A stretch of DNA of 33,051 bases. Origin: Pseudomonas sp. GD03858. GTDB taxonomy: Bacteria; Pseudomonadota; Gammaproteobacteria; Pseudomonadales; Pseudomonadaceae. The stretch is taken from positions 1-33,051 of the forward strand of contig NZ_JAOCDM010000053.1 of NCBI RefSeq assembly GCF_029840925.1. Direction: 5' to 3'. A model generated the notes under the pieces. That model was not told the origin of the DNA. It saw only the letters and a program-made list of their open reading frames with translations, and searched no databases. This document shows positions 23,231-30,612 of this stretch, one piece after another. How positions within the stretch are numbered: position 1 is the first letter of the stretch; every line of letters starts with the position of its first letter. A program made the translations under genes and the position numbers.

Positions 23231-23252
23231 CCGGGGTCGCCTGACGGCCCCG
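23231..23252. terminator. GC-rich hairpin between convergent genes
   Basis: CCGGGG and CCCCGG can pair around an intervening ten bases just after the pbpG stop. It has no T tract, so it is a possible but unproven terminator. Confidence 0.35.
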
Positions 23253-23265
23253 GCGCAACCCAAGG

Positions 23266-23703
23266 TCAGGCGTGGGTGTCGACCGAGCCTCCGGCCGTGC
23301 TGCCGCCCGCCTCGCTGAGCGCCTGCAGCAACTGGCCGGTCGCGGCCAGGATCAGGCCGTTGAGCGTGGCGATGCTGGCCTGCTTGGCCTGAACGGCCGC
23401 CAGCTTCGTGGGATCATCCTTGGCCTGCTCCTGCAACTGGGCCAGCTGCTTCTGCTCCTGAGCCAGCTGTTTCTGCAAGCGCTTGATCTGCTCACGCAGC
23501 TCCTTGACGCTCGGCGGCTCGTCGCTGTTCAGTTCGTCGAGGTCCTTCGGCTTGCTGTCCTGAACCTTGAACACATCGCCCTTGAACACCAGGCCACCCT
23601 GCTCGTTGACCTCGGGCTTGCCCGGCTGCGCCGCGCTCGCCGATGGCTGGGTGGCCCCGGCCAGGGTCGGGATATTGATGTTGGCGGTGGTTATTCCAAC
23701 CAT
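23266..23703 (-). CDS. Coiled-coil protein, FlxA-like, unknown function
   Basis: This 145-residue protein starts at ATG 23703 with AAGGAAGG upstream. There is no signal peptide. The middle third is a strongly predicted coiled coil by eye (KELREQIKRLQKQLAQEQKQ and continuing), resembling short FlxA-like proteins of Pseudomonas. The N-terminus is Pro/Ala/Ser-rich and the C-terminus is small-residue rich. It is divergent from pvdM, and its promoter region abuts the PvdS box there, but no matching box faces this gene. Function unknown. Confidence 0.65.
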   Translation of the reverse strand: MVGITTANINIPTLAGATQPSASAAQPGKPEVNEQGGLVFKGDVFKVQDSKPKDLDELNSDEPPSVKELREQIKRLQKQLAQEQKQLAQLQEQAKDDPTKLAAVQAKQASIATLNGLILAATGQLLQALSEAGGSTAGGSVDTHA

Positions 23704-23782
23704 TGCTGACCTTCCTTAGACGTGGACTCTTGACAACCCGTTATCGGCCAGCCCACGCAGATCTTGAATGCCGCCTCGCGGA

Positions 23783-23806
23783 TAAATTTACCTCCCAGCC
23801 ATTCGT
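23783..23806 (+). promoter_or_regulatory. PvdS-type iron-starvation box upstream of pvdM
   Basis: TAAAT (23783-23787), 16 bases, then CGT (23804-23806) gives the exact PvdS consensus layout. It lies 63 bases before the pvdM start and probably drives pvdM-pvdN-pvdO. Confidence 0.8.
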
Positions 23807-23869
23807 CCACCTGATACCCGAGCCCTGCCCGCGCATGCCGGCAGGCCGATCCGATCAGTCCGCAACGAG

Positions 23870-25222
23870 ATGGCAATGACCAAGACCCGTTCCCGCAAAG
23901 CCCTGTACATCGGCCTGCCGCTGGCCCTGGCGGTCGCCCTGGGGAGTGCCGCCGGTTACTTTTACTGGCAGCGTCAGGAGGCAGGCTACCCGCACCAGAT
24001 CGTCGAGCAAGCCAATGCGCTGCATGAACACATGCTGTCCTTCGACAGCCACATCACCGTGCCACTGGACCTGGGCAGCACCGGCAGCGAGGTGGACAAG
24101 GACGGCAGCGGTCAGTTCGACCTGGTCAAGGCCGGCAAGGGTCGGCTATCGGGCGCCGCGCTGACCATTTTCGGCTGGCCGGAAATCTGGAACGGTGACA
24201 ACGCCCCGCACCGCCCCACCCCGGGCTTCGTCGACGCCGCAAGGCAAGAACAGGAAGTGCGCTACAAGATCATCAGCGGCATGGCCCGCGACTTCCCCAA
24301 CCAGGTCGGCATCGCCTACACCCCCGAGGACTTCCGCCGCCTCAACGGCGAAGGCAAGTTCGCCATCTTCATCAGCATGCTCAACGCCTACCCGCTCGGC
24401 CATGACCTGACGCAGCTGGACCTGTGGGCCGCGCGCGGCATGCGCATGTTCGGCTTCAGCTATACCGGCAACAACGACTGGGCCGACTCCTCGCGCCCGC
24501 TGCCGTTCTTCAACGATACCGCCGACGCCCTCGGCGGCCTGTCGCCCCTCGGCGAGCAAGCGGTCAAGCGCCTCAACGACCTGGGCGTGATCATCGACGT
24601 GTCACAGATGTCGACCCTGGCCCTGGAAGACGTCGCCCGCCTCTCCCGCGCGCCGATCGTCGCCTCGCACTCGGCGCCCCGGGCACTGGTGGACATCCCG
24701 CGCAACCTCTCGGACAGGGAAATGCAGCTGATCAAGGACAGCGGCGGAGTGATCCAGGTGGTCGGCTTCGGCCAGTACCTCAAGCCGCTGAGCAAGCCGG
24801 TGCTGGACAAGCTCGACGCCCTGCGCGCGCGCTTCGACCTGCAACCGCTGCAGGGCCTGGCCAATGCCCTGATGCCGGGCGACGCGGTGATCACCATCTG
24901 GCCCGAGTCGCGCTTCGGCGAATACGCAAGCTCGCTGTACGGCATCCTCGAGGAGGAGCCCAAGGCCACCCTCAAGCAATACGTCGACGCCATCGACTAC
25001 ACGGTGAAGAAGGTCGGCATCGACCACGTCGGCATCAGCTCGGACTTCAACGACGGCGGCGGCCTGGACGGCTGGAAGGACGTCAGCGAGATCCGCAACG
25101 TCACCGCCGAATTGCTGACCCGCGGCTACAGCGAAACGGACATCGCCAAGCTCTGGGCCGGTAATTTCCTGCGCGCCTGGGAGCAAGTGCAGAAATCCGC
25201 CCATCCCGTCGCCACTCGCTGA
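23870..25222 (+). CDS. pvdM: Pyoverdine maturation protein PvdM (M19 dipeptidase-like)
   Basis: This 450-residue periplasmic protein of the renal dipeptidase (M19) fold has an N-terminal membrane segment (LYIGLPLALAVALGSAAGYF). In P. aeruginosa, PvdM, PvdN, PvdO and PvdP mature pyoverdine in the periplasm. The usual M19 dizinc ligands are mostly absent by my alignment. The HxD site reads SHIT (H61, T63). The bridging Glu region reads ISMLNAYPLG with Leu171 in place of Glu. The IDVSHMS His is Gln246 (IDVSQMS). Only SHSAPRA (H267) matches. A metal-dependent dipeptidase activity is therefore doubtful. It is first in a pvdMNO operon behind a PvdS box; pvdN begins 17 bases after its stop. An ATG two codons downstream (23876) is possible. 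Confidence 0.88.
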   Translation: MAMTKTRSRKALYIGLPLALAVALGSAAGYFYWQRQEAGYPHQIVEQANALHEHMLSFDSHITVPLDLGSTGSEVDKDGSGQFDLVKAGKGRLSGAALTIFGWPEIWNGDNAPHRPTPGFVDAARQEQEVRYKIISGMARDFPNQVGIAYTPEDFRRLNGEGKFAIFISMLNAYPLGHDLTQLDLWAARGMRMFGFSYTGNNDWADSSRPLPFFNDTADALGGLSPLGEQAVKRLNDLGVIIDVSQMSTLALEDVARLSRAPIVASHSAPRALVDIPRNLSDREMQLIKDSGGVIQVVGFGQYLKPLSKPVLDKLDALRARFDLQPLQGLANALMPGDAVITIWPESRFGEYASSLYGILEEEPKATLKQYVDAIDYTVKKVGIDHVGISSDFNDGGGLDGWKDVSEIRNVTAELLTRGYSETDIAKLWAGNFLRAWEQVQKSAHPVATR

Positions 25223-25239
25223 TCAAGGCCCACTCATCC

Positions 25240-26511
25240 ATGAGCAACCGCCGTACCTTCCTCAAGCAGGCCGGCCTGCTGGCCGCCAGCCTGCCGCTGC
25301 TGCCACAGGCCCTGGCCCAGACCACCGCTCCCCTGGTCGGCGCCGACAAATGGCGCAACCTGCGCGCACTGTTCCCGCTGGACCCACAGGTGGCGCATTT
25401 CGCCAACTTCCTGGTCACCGCCCATCCGCGCCCAGTGCAGGACGCCATCGACCGCCACCGCGCCGACCTCGACCGCAATCCCGCCGCGCTGATGGACTGG
25501 GAAAGCCAGTACGAATGGCAACGCGAGGATGAAGTGCGCGAGTGGGCCGCGCGCTACCTGGAGGTCGGCCCGCGCCAGATCGCCCTGACCGGCAGCACCA
25601 CCGAAGGCCTGGCGATGATCTATGGCGGCCTCGAGGTCGGCGCCGGGCAGGAGATCCTGATTACCGAGCACGAACACTATTCCGCGCAGAAGGCGCTGGA
25701 GTTCCGCAGCCAGCGCCAGGGCACCGCGGTGCGCAAGATCCGCCTGTTCGACGACCCGTGGACGGTGTCCACCGACCAGGTACTGAGCACCCTCGACAAG
25801 GCCATCAAGCCCAACACCCGGGTGCTGGGCATGACCTGGGTGCACTCCGGCAGCGGCGTCAAGCTGCCGGTGGGCGAGATCGGCGAGCTGGTCCGCCGGC
25901 ACAACCGCGAGCGCAGCGAAGCCGAGCGCATCCTCTACGTGGTCGACGGCGTGCACGGCTTCGGCGTGGAGAACGCCCGCTTCGCCGACTTCAACTGCGA
26001 CTACTTCATCGCCGGCACCCACAAGTGGATGTTCGGCCCACGCGGCACCGGGATCATCTGCGCCGCCTCCACCGGCATGCAGCACCTCACCCCGAGCGTC
26101 GCCACCTTCTCCCGCGACGAGGACTTCGCCACCATCATGACCCCTGGGGGCTACCACGCCTTCGAGCACCGCTGGGCCGCCGGCGAAGCCTTCAAGCTGC
26201 ACCTGCAGCTGGGCAAGGCCGAGGTGCAACAGCGCATCCACCAGCTCAACGACCTGCTCAAGCAGCGCCTGGCCGAGCACCGCCAGATCCAGCTGGTGAC
26301 CCCGCGCAGCGAGCAGTTCTCCGCCGGTTTCACCTTCTTCCGCATCAAGGACCGCGACGCCGACGCCGTCGCCGCGCACCTCACCGCCAACAAGGTGATG
26401 TGCGACGCGGTAGCCCGCGACGTCGGCCCGGTGATCCGCCTGGCCCCGAGCCTGCTCAACGACGAGCGGCAGATCGACCGGGCCATGACCCTCATTACTC
26501 AGCAACTGTGA
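25240..26511 (+). CDS. pvdN: PLP-dependent pyoverdine-tailoring enzyme PvdN
   Basis: This periplasmic class-V-aminotransferase-fold enzyme converts the glutamate side chain of the pyoverdine chromophore to succinamide in the characterised P. fluorescens and P. aeruginosa systems. The 423-residue product has a twin-arginine signal (MSNRRTFLKQAGLLAASL), so it is exported folded with its cofactor. The PLP lysine lies in FIAGTHKWMFGPRGTG, and YVVDGVHGFG holds the Asp-x-x-His that contacts PLP. It lies between pvdM and pvdO, and pvdO starts 14 bases after its stop. Confidence 0.92.
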   Translation: MSNRRTFLKQAGLLAASLPLLPQALAQTTAPLVGADKWRNLRALFPLDPQVAHFANFLVTAHPRPVQDAIDRHRADLDRNPAALMDWESQYEWQREDEVREWAARYLEVGPRQIALTGSTTEGLAMIYGGLEVGAGQEILITEHEHYSAQKALEFRSQRQGTAVRKIRLFDDPWTVSTDQVLSTLDKAIKPNTRVLGMTWVHSGSGVKLPVGEIGELVRRHNRERSEAERILYVVDGVHGFGVENARFADFNCDYFIAGTHKWMFGPRGTGIICAASTGMQHLTPSVATFSRDEDFATIMTPGGYHAFEHRWAAGEAFKLHLQLGKAEVQQRIHQLNDLLKQRLAEHRQIQLVTPRSEQFSAGFTFFRIKDRDADAVAAHLTANKVMCDAVARDVGPVIRLAPSLLNDERQIDRAMTLITQQL

Positions 26512-26525
26512 ACAAGGCATCTCCC

Positions 26526-27392
26526 ATGAGCGCACCTCTGCACCGCCTCACCCTGGCCGCCGTGCTGGCCGCCTGCAGCCTGCCGGCCCTGGCCGCGCAG
26601 CCGTCGGACAAGCCCGGCACGGTGTTCCGTGACTGCGACAAGACCTGCCCGGAAATGGTCGTGCTGCCCGCCGGCAGCTTCATGATGGGCACCCCCGACG
26701 ATGAACAGGGCCGCCAGGATGACGAAGGTCCGATGCACCAGGTGACCTTCGCCAAGCCGTTCGCCATGAGCCGCTTCCAGATCACGGCCGGGGAATGGGC
26801 CGCCTACCAGAAGGCAACCGGCACGGTCCTGGCCGACGGCGACGACCGCCCGGGCCGGCGCTGCACCAATGGCAAGCCCAGCTACAAGCAAGGCCCGCGT
26901 CAGCCCGCCGTGTGCATGGACTACGCCGACGTCGAGCGCTACGTGGCATGGCTATCGAAAAAGACCGGCCAGCACTACCGCATGGTCAGCGAGGCCGAGC
27001 GCGAATATGCCGCCCGCGCAGGCAGCACCGGTCCGTTCCCCTTCCCGTTCGACAAGGAAGGCGAGTACCAGATCAGCCAGCACGCCAATGTCTACGGCCC
27101 TACCGACGGGTTCAGCTACAGCTCCCCAGTCGGCAGTTTCAAGCCCAACGCCTTTGGCATGTACGACATGCATGGCAACGTCTACGAGTGGGTCGCCGAT
27201 TGCTGGCACGACAGCTACGAAGGCGCGCCGAGCGATGGCAGCGCCTGGATGACCGGCAACTGCAAGACCGCGCAGATCCGCGGCAACGACTGGGGCGAGG
27301 CACCGATCTTCTCGCGCTCGGGCAACCGCAACACCGTGGTACGCACCGAACGCGGCGACTGGATCGGTGTGCGCGTGGCCCGCGAACTCTGA
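26526..27392 (+). CDS. pvdO: Pyoverdine maturation enzyme PvdO (formylglycine-generating-enzyme fold)
   Basis: This 288-residue periplasmic protein from ATG 26526 has a Sec signal peptide (MSAPLHRLTLAAVLAACSLP). The FGE-sulfatase fold is clear: PAGSFMMGTPDDEQ near the start, FAMSRFQITAGEWAAYQ, then GMYDMHGNVYEWVADCW, and a C-terminal RGDWIGVRVAREL. PvdO is required to oxidise dihydropyoverdine to the mature fluorescent chromophore in characterised pseudomonads. It is the last gene of pvdMNO. A second PvdS box begins 39 bases after its stop, so pvdAE can be transcribed separately. Confidence 0.92.
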   Translation: MSAPLHRLTLAAVLAACSLPALAAQPSDKPGTVFRDCDKTCPEMVVLPAGSFMMGTPDDEQGRQDDEGPMHQVTFAKPFAMSRFQITAGEWAAYQKATGTVLADGDDRPGRRCTNGKPSYKQGPRQPAVCMDYADVERYVAWLSKKTGQHYRMVSEAEREYAARAGSTGPFPFPFDKEGEYQISQHANVYGPTDGFSYSSPVGSFKPNAFGMYDMHGNVYEWVADCWHDSYEGAPSDGSAWMTGNCKTAQIRGNDWGEAPIFSRSGNRNTVVRTERGDWIGVRVAREL

Positions 27393-27430
27393 TCGGCGAC
27401 AACGCCTGGTCGGTGATCCCGGCCAGGCGG

Positions 27431-27454
27431 TAAATTAGCCAGGCAGCCAGTCGT
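27431..27454 (+). promoter_or_regulatory. PvdS-type iron-starvation box upstream of pvdA
   Basis: TAAAT (27431-27435), 16 bases, CGT (27452-27454) is an exact match to the PvdS layout. It lies 36 bases before the chosen pvdA start. Confidence 0.82.
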
Positions 27455-27490
27455 TTACAGGGAATCTACTCCCAACGAATGGACTGCCCC

Positions 27491-28837
27491 ATGAGTCAGA
27501 CGAACGCTTCGAACAAGATCCACGACCTGATCACGGTCGGTTTCGGCCCCTCCAACCTGGCGCTGGCCATCGCGCTGCAGGAACTGGAGCAGAGCACCGG
27601 CCACAAGCTCGACGCCCTGTTCCTGGACAAGCAGACCCACTACCGCTGGCACGGCGATACCCTGGCCAGCCAGAGCGAACTGCAGATATCCTTCCTCAAG
27701 GACCTGGTCTCGCTGCGCAACCCCACCAGTCCCTACAGCTTCGTCAACTACCTGCACAGCAACAACCGCCTGGTCGACTTCGTCAACCTCGGCACCTTCT
27801 ACCCCTGCCGCCTGGAGTTCAACGACTACCTGCGCTGGGTGGCCGAGCACTTCAGCCACCAGGCCCGCTACGGCGAACAGGTGCTGCGTATCGAACCTGA
27901 GCTGGAGAACGGTCGCGTCGCCCACCTGCGGGTCATCGCTCGCGACCAGCAAGGCAAGGAATACACCCGTCGCACCCGCAGCGTGGTGGTCGGTACCGGC
28001 GGCACGCCGAAAGTGCCCGAGCTGTTCCGCCCGTTCAAGGATGACCCGCGGGTGTTCCACCACTCCAGCTACCTCAGCGCCCTGGAGAAACTGCCCTGCG
28101 CCAAGGGCAAGCCAATGCGCATCGCCATCATCGGTTCCGGGCAGAGCGCCGCCGAGGCATTCATCGACCTCAACGACAGCTACCCGTCGGTCAAGGTCGA
28201 CATGATCCTGCGCTCCTCGGCGCTCAAGCCCGCCGACGACAGCCCGTTCGTCAACGAAATCTTCGCCCCGCAGTACACCGACCTGGTGTTCGACCAGCCG
28301 CCGGCAGAACGCCGCAAGATCATCGACGAATACCACAACACCAACTATTCGGTGGTCGATCTGAACCTGATCGAGCGCATCTATGGCGTGCTGTACCGCC
28401 AGAAGGTCTCGCACCAGTTCCGCCACTCGGTCCTGTGCCGCCGCCAGGTGGAAAAAGCCGTCGACACCGCCGAAGGCATCGAGCTCACCTTGCGCGACCT
28501 GGCCACCAACGGCCAGCTCACCCATCGCTACGACGCGGTGATCCTCGCCACCGGCTACGAGCGCCGCACCCATCGCGACCTGCTGGCGCCACTGGCCGAA
28601 TACCTGCAAGACTTCGAGGTCGATCGCGACTACCGCGCCATCGGCAACGGCAAGCTGGAAGCCGCGGTCTACCTGCAAGGCTTCTGCGAACAGTCCCACG
28701 GCCTGAGCGACACCTTGCTGTCGGTCCTGCCGATGCGCGCTGCCGAGATCGGCCAGTCGCTTTACCACAGCCTTGGCAAGCTAGCCCCGGACGCGGTACG
28801 CGACACCGAGCAGCTGCTGCCACTGACCAACGCCTGA
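27491..28837 (+). CDS. pvdA: L-ornithine N5-monooxygenase
   Basis: This FAD- and NADPH-dependent enzyme hydroxylates ornithine on N5, the first step to the hydroxamate iron ligands of pyoverdine. I choose ATG 27491 (448 residues, MSQTNASNKIHDLITVGFGP) because it lines up with the remembered start of P. aeruginosa PvdA; an ATG four codons upstream is in frame. FAD binding is at GFGPSNLALAIAL, NADPH binding at IIGSGQSAAEAFIDLNDSYP, and ILATGYERRTH is the family ATGY motif. It directly precedes pvdE (12-base gap). In several P. putida-type genomes pvdA lies elsewhere, so its position between pvdO and pvdE is a strain-level marker. Confidence 0.95.
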   Translation: MSQTNASNKIHDLITVGFGPSNLALAIALQELEQSTGHKLDALFLDKQTHYRWHGDTLASQSELQISFLKDLVSLRNPTSPYSFVNYLHSNNRLVDFVNLGTFYPCRLEFNDYLRWVAEHFSHQARYGEQVLRIEPELENGRVAHLRVIARDQQGKEYTRRTRSVVVGTGGTPKVPELFRPFKDDPRVFHHSSYLSALEKLPCAKGKPMRIAIIGSGQSAAEAFIDLNDSYPSVKVDMILRSSALKPADDSPFVNEIFAPQYTDLVFDQPPAERRKIIDEYHNTNYSVVDLNLIERIYGVLYRQKVSHQFRHSVLCRRQVEKAVDTAEGIELTLRDLATNGQLTHRYDAVILATGYERRTHRDLLAPLAEYLQDFEVDRDYRAIGNGKLEAAVYLQGFCEQSHGLSDTLLSVLPMRAAEIGQSLYHSLGKLAPDAVRDTEQLLPLTNA

Positions 28838-28849
28838 CGAGCCCACGAC

Positions 28850-30499
28850 ATGACCGCAAAAAACCGCGGGGCGCTCGGCCAGCTGTTCCCGCTGCTACGC
28901 CCATTCTGGCCCATCGTGGCCATCTCGATCGTCCTGGGCATGATTGGCGGCCTGAGCGTCACTGCGCTGCTGGCCACCATCAACAATGCCCTGCACCAGG
29001 AGGGCGGCCTGGGCCAGGGCGCCCTGCTGGCCTTCGCCGGCCTGTGCGTCACCGCCCTGTGCTGTTCGATCCTGTCCGACATCGGCACCAACCATGTTGG
29101 CCAGAACATCATCGCCAGCCTGCGCAAGAGCCTGGGCGAAAAGGTCCTGGCGGCGCCGATCGACCAGATCGAGCGCTATCGCAGCCATCGTCTGATCCCG
29201 GTGCTGACCCATGACGTCGATACCATCAGCGACTTCGCCTTCGCCTTTGCGCCGCTGGCCATTTCCTTCACCGTGACGCTCGGCTGCCTGGGCTACCTGG
29301 CGATGCTGTCCTGGCCGATGTTCCTGCTGTTGATCGTGGCGATCGCGATCGGCATGGGCGCCCAGTCCATCGCCCAGTCCATCGGCCTGAAAGGCTTCGA
29401 CAGCGCCCGCGCCGCCGAGGACGACCTGCAGCGCCAGTACAACGCGATCGCCGACGGCGCCAAGGAGCTGCGCATTCACCGACGCCGTCGCCACCGCATG
29501 TTCGTGCACGGGGTGCAGGCCACCGCCGACTTCATCTGCCGCACCCAGATCCGCTCGATCAACACCTTCGTCATCGCCAAGTCGTTCGGCTCCATGCTGT
29601 TCTTCGTGGTGATTGGCGTCGCCCTGGTCATGCAGTCGCTCTGGCCCGCCGACAACCCAGCGGTGATGAGCGGTTTCGTACTAGTGTTGCTGTACATGAA
29701 AGGCCCGCTGGAACATCTGATCGGCACCCTGCCGATCATCGGTCGCGCGCGTATCGCCTTCCAGCGCATCGCCCAGTTGTCCGAGCAGTTCTCCTCGCCC
29801 GAGCCACACCTGCCGCTGACCGACAGCGCGCCCACGCCCAAGGCGATACACAGCCTGGAGCTGAACAACGTGCGCTATGCCTTCGACCCGGTGCCCGGCG
29901 CCACGCCGTTCTGCCTGGGGCCGGTGAACCTGCGCATCGAACAGGGCGAGATCACCTTCATCGTTGGCGAGAACGGCTGCGGCAAGACCACGCTGATCAA
30001 GCTGCTGCTGGGCCTGTACGCGCCGCAGCAGGGCGAGGTGCGCCTGGATGGCAAGCCGGTTCAGGCCGAGCATCGCGATGACTACCGGCAATTGTTCACC
30101 ACGATCTTTGCCGACTACTACCTGTTCGATGACATCGTCCAGGGCGACCAGCACATCCCCGAAGACGCCAATGCCTACCTGCAACGCCTGGAGATCGCCC
30201 ACAAGGTCAGCGTGCAGGACGGACGCTTCACCACCACCGACCTGTCGACCGGCCAACGCAAGCGCCTGGCATTGATCAACGCCTGGCTCGAGGAGCGCCC
30301 GATCCTGGTGTTCGACGAATGGGCCGCCGACCAGGACCCGACCTTCCGGCGCATTTTCTATACCGAGCTGCTGCCGGACCTCAAGCGCCTGGGCAAGACC
30401 ATCATCGTGATCTCCCACGACGATCGCTACTTCGATATCGCCGACCAACTGGTGCGCATGGAAGCCGGCCGAGTGGTCAGCGAACGCACCTTGGCCTGA
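28850..30499 (+). CDS. pvdE: Pyoverdine precursor ABC exporter PvdE
   Basis: This inner-membrane ABC exporter moves acylated ferribactin, the pyoverdine precursor, to the periplasm, where PvdM/N/O act. The 549-residue product has a six-helix membrane domain in the first 300 residues, then a complete nucleotide-binding domain: Walker A VGENGCGKTT, signature LSTGQRKR, Walker B ILVFDEWAADQDP, and H-loop VISHDDRYF. It is coupled to pvdA by a short gap. It shares the LSTGQ and DEW features with the island exporter but has a normal-sized ATPase domain. Confidence 0.94.
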   Translation: MTAKNRGALGQLFPLLRPFWPIVAISIVLGMIGGLSVTALLATINNALHQEGGLGQGALLAFAGLCVTALCCSILSDIGTNHVGQNIIASLRKSLGEKVLAAPIDQIERYRSHRLIPVLTHDVDTISDFAFAFAPLAISFTVTLGCLGYLAMLSWPMFLLLIVAIAIGMGAQSIAQSIGLKGFDSARAAEDDLQRQYNAIADGAKELRIHRRRRHRMFVHGVQATADFICRTQIRSINTFVIAKSFGSMLFFVVIGVALVMQSLWPADNPAVMSGFVLVLLYMKGPLEHLIGTLPIIGRARIAFQRIAQLSEQFSSPEPHLPLTDSAPTPKAIHSLELNNVRYAFDPVPGATPFCLGPVNLRIEQGEITFIVGENGCGKTTLIKLLLGLYAPQQGEVRLDGKPVQAEHRDDYRQLFTTIFADYYLFDDIVQGDQHIPEDANAYLQRLEIAHKVSVQDGRFTTTDLSTGQRKRLALINAWLEERPILVFDEWAADQDPTFRRIFYTELLPDLKRLGKTIIVISHDDRYFDIADQLVRMEAGRVVSERTLA

Positions 30500-30509
30500 C
30501 CCACCCCAA

Positions 30510-30545
30510 CGAACCGTAGAAAATTTTCCGGTTTTCTACGGTTCG
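30510..30545. terminator. Long perfect inverted repeat after pvdE
   Basis: CGAACCGTAGAAAA and TTTTCTACGGTTCG form a 14-base perfect stem around TTTTCCGG. The arms' A/T ends can act as a two-way intrinsic terminator. It probably separates pvdE from fpvA, though an operator role cannot be excluded. Confidence 0.65.
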
Positions 30546-30563
30546 CGCGTCTCATTCCCCAGT

Positions 30564-30582
30564 GGTAATAATTCTCAATTAG
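30564..30582. promoter_or_regulatory. Fur-like site upstream of fpvA
   Basis: GGTAATAATTCTCAATTAG contains AATAATTCTCA, a common core of Pseudomonas Fur sites, and matches the 19-base consensus at 11 positions. It is 30 bases before the fpvA start. No TAAAT-N16-CGT box occurs in this gap, unlike pvdM and pvdA. Confidence 0.4.
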
Positions 30583-30612
30583 ACTGCCAACCCAACTACG
30601 GACAAGACTCGA

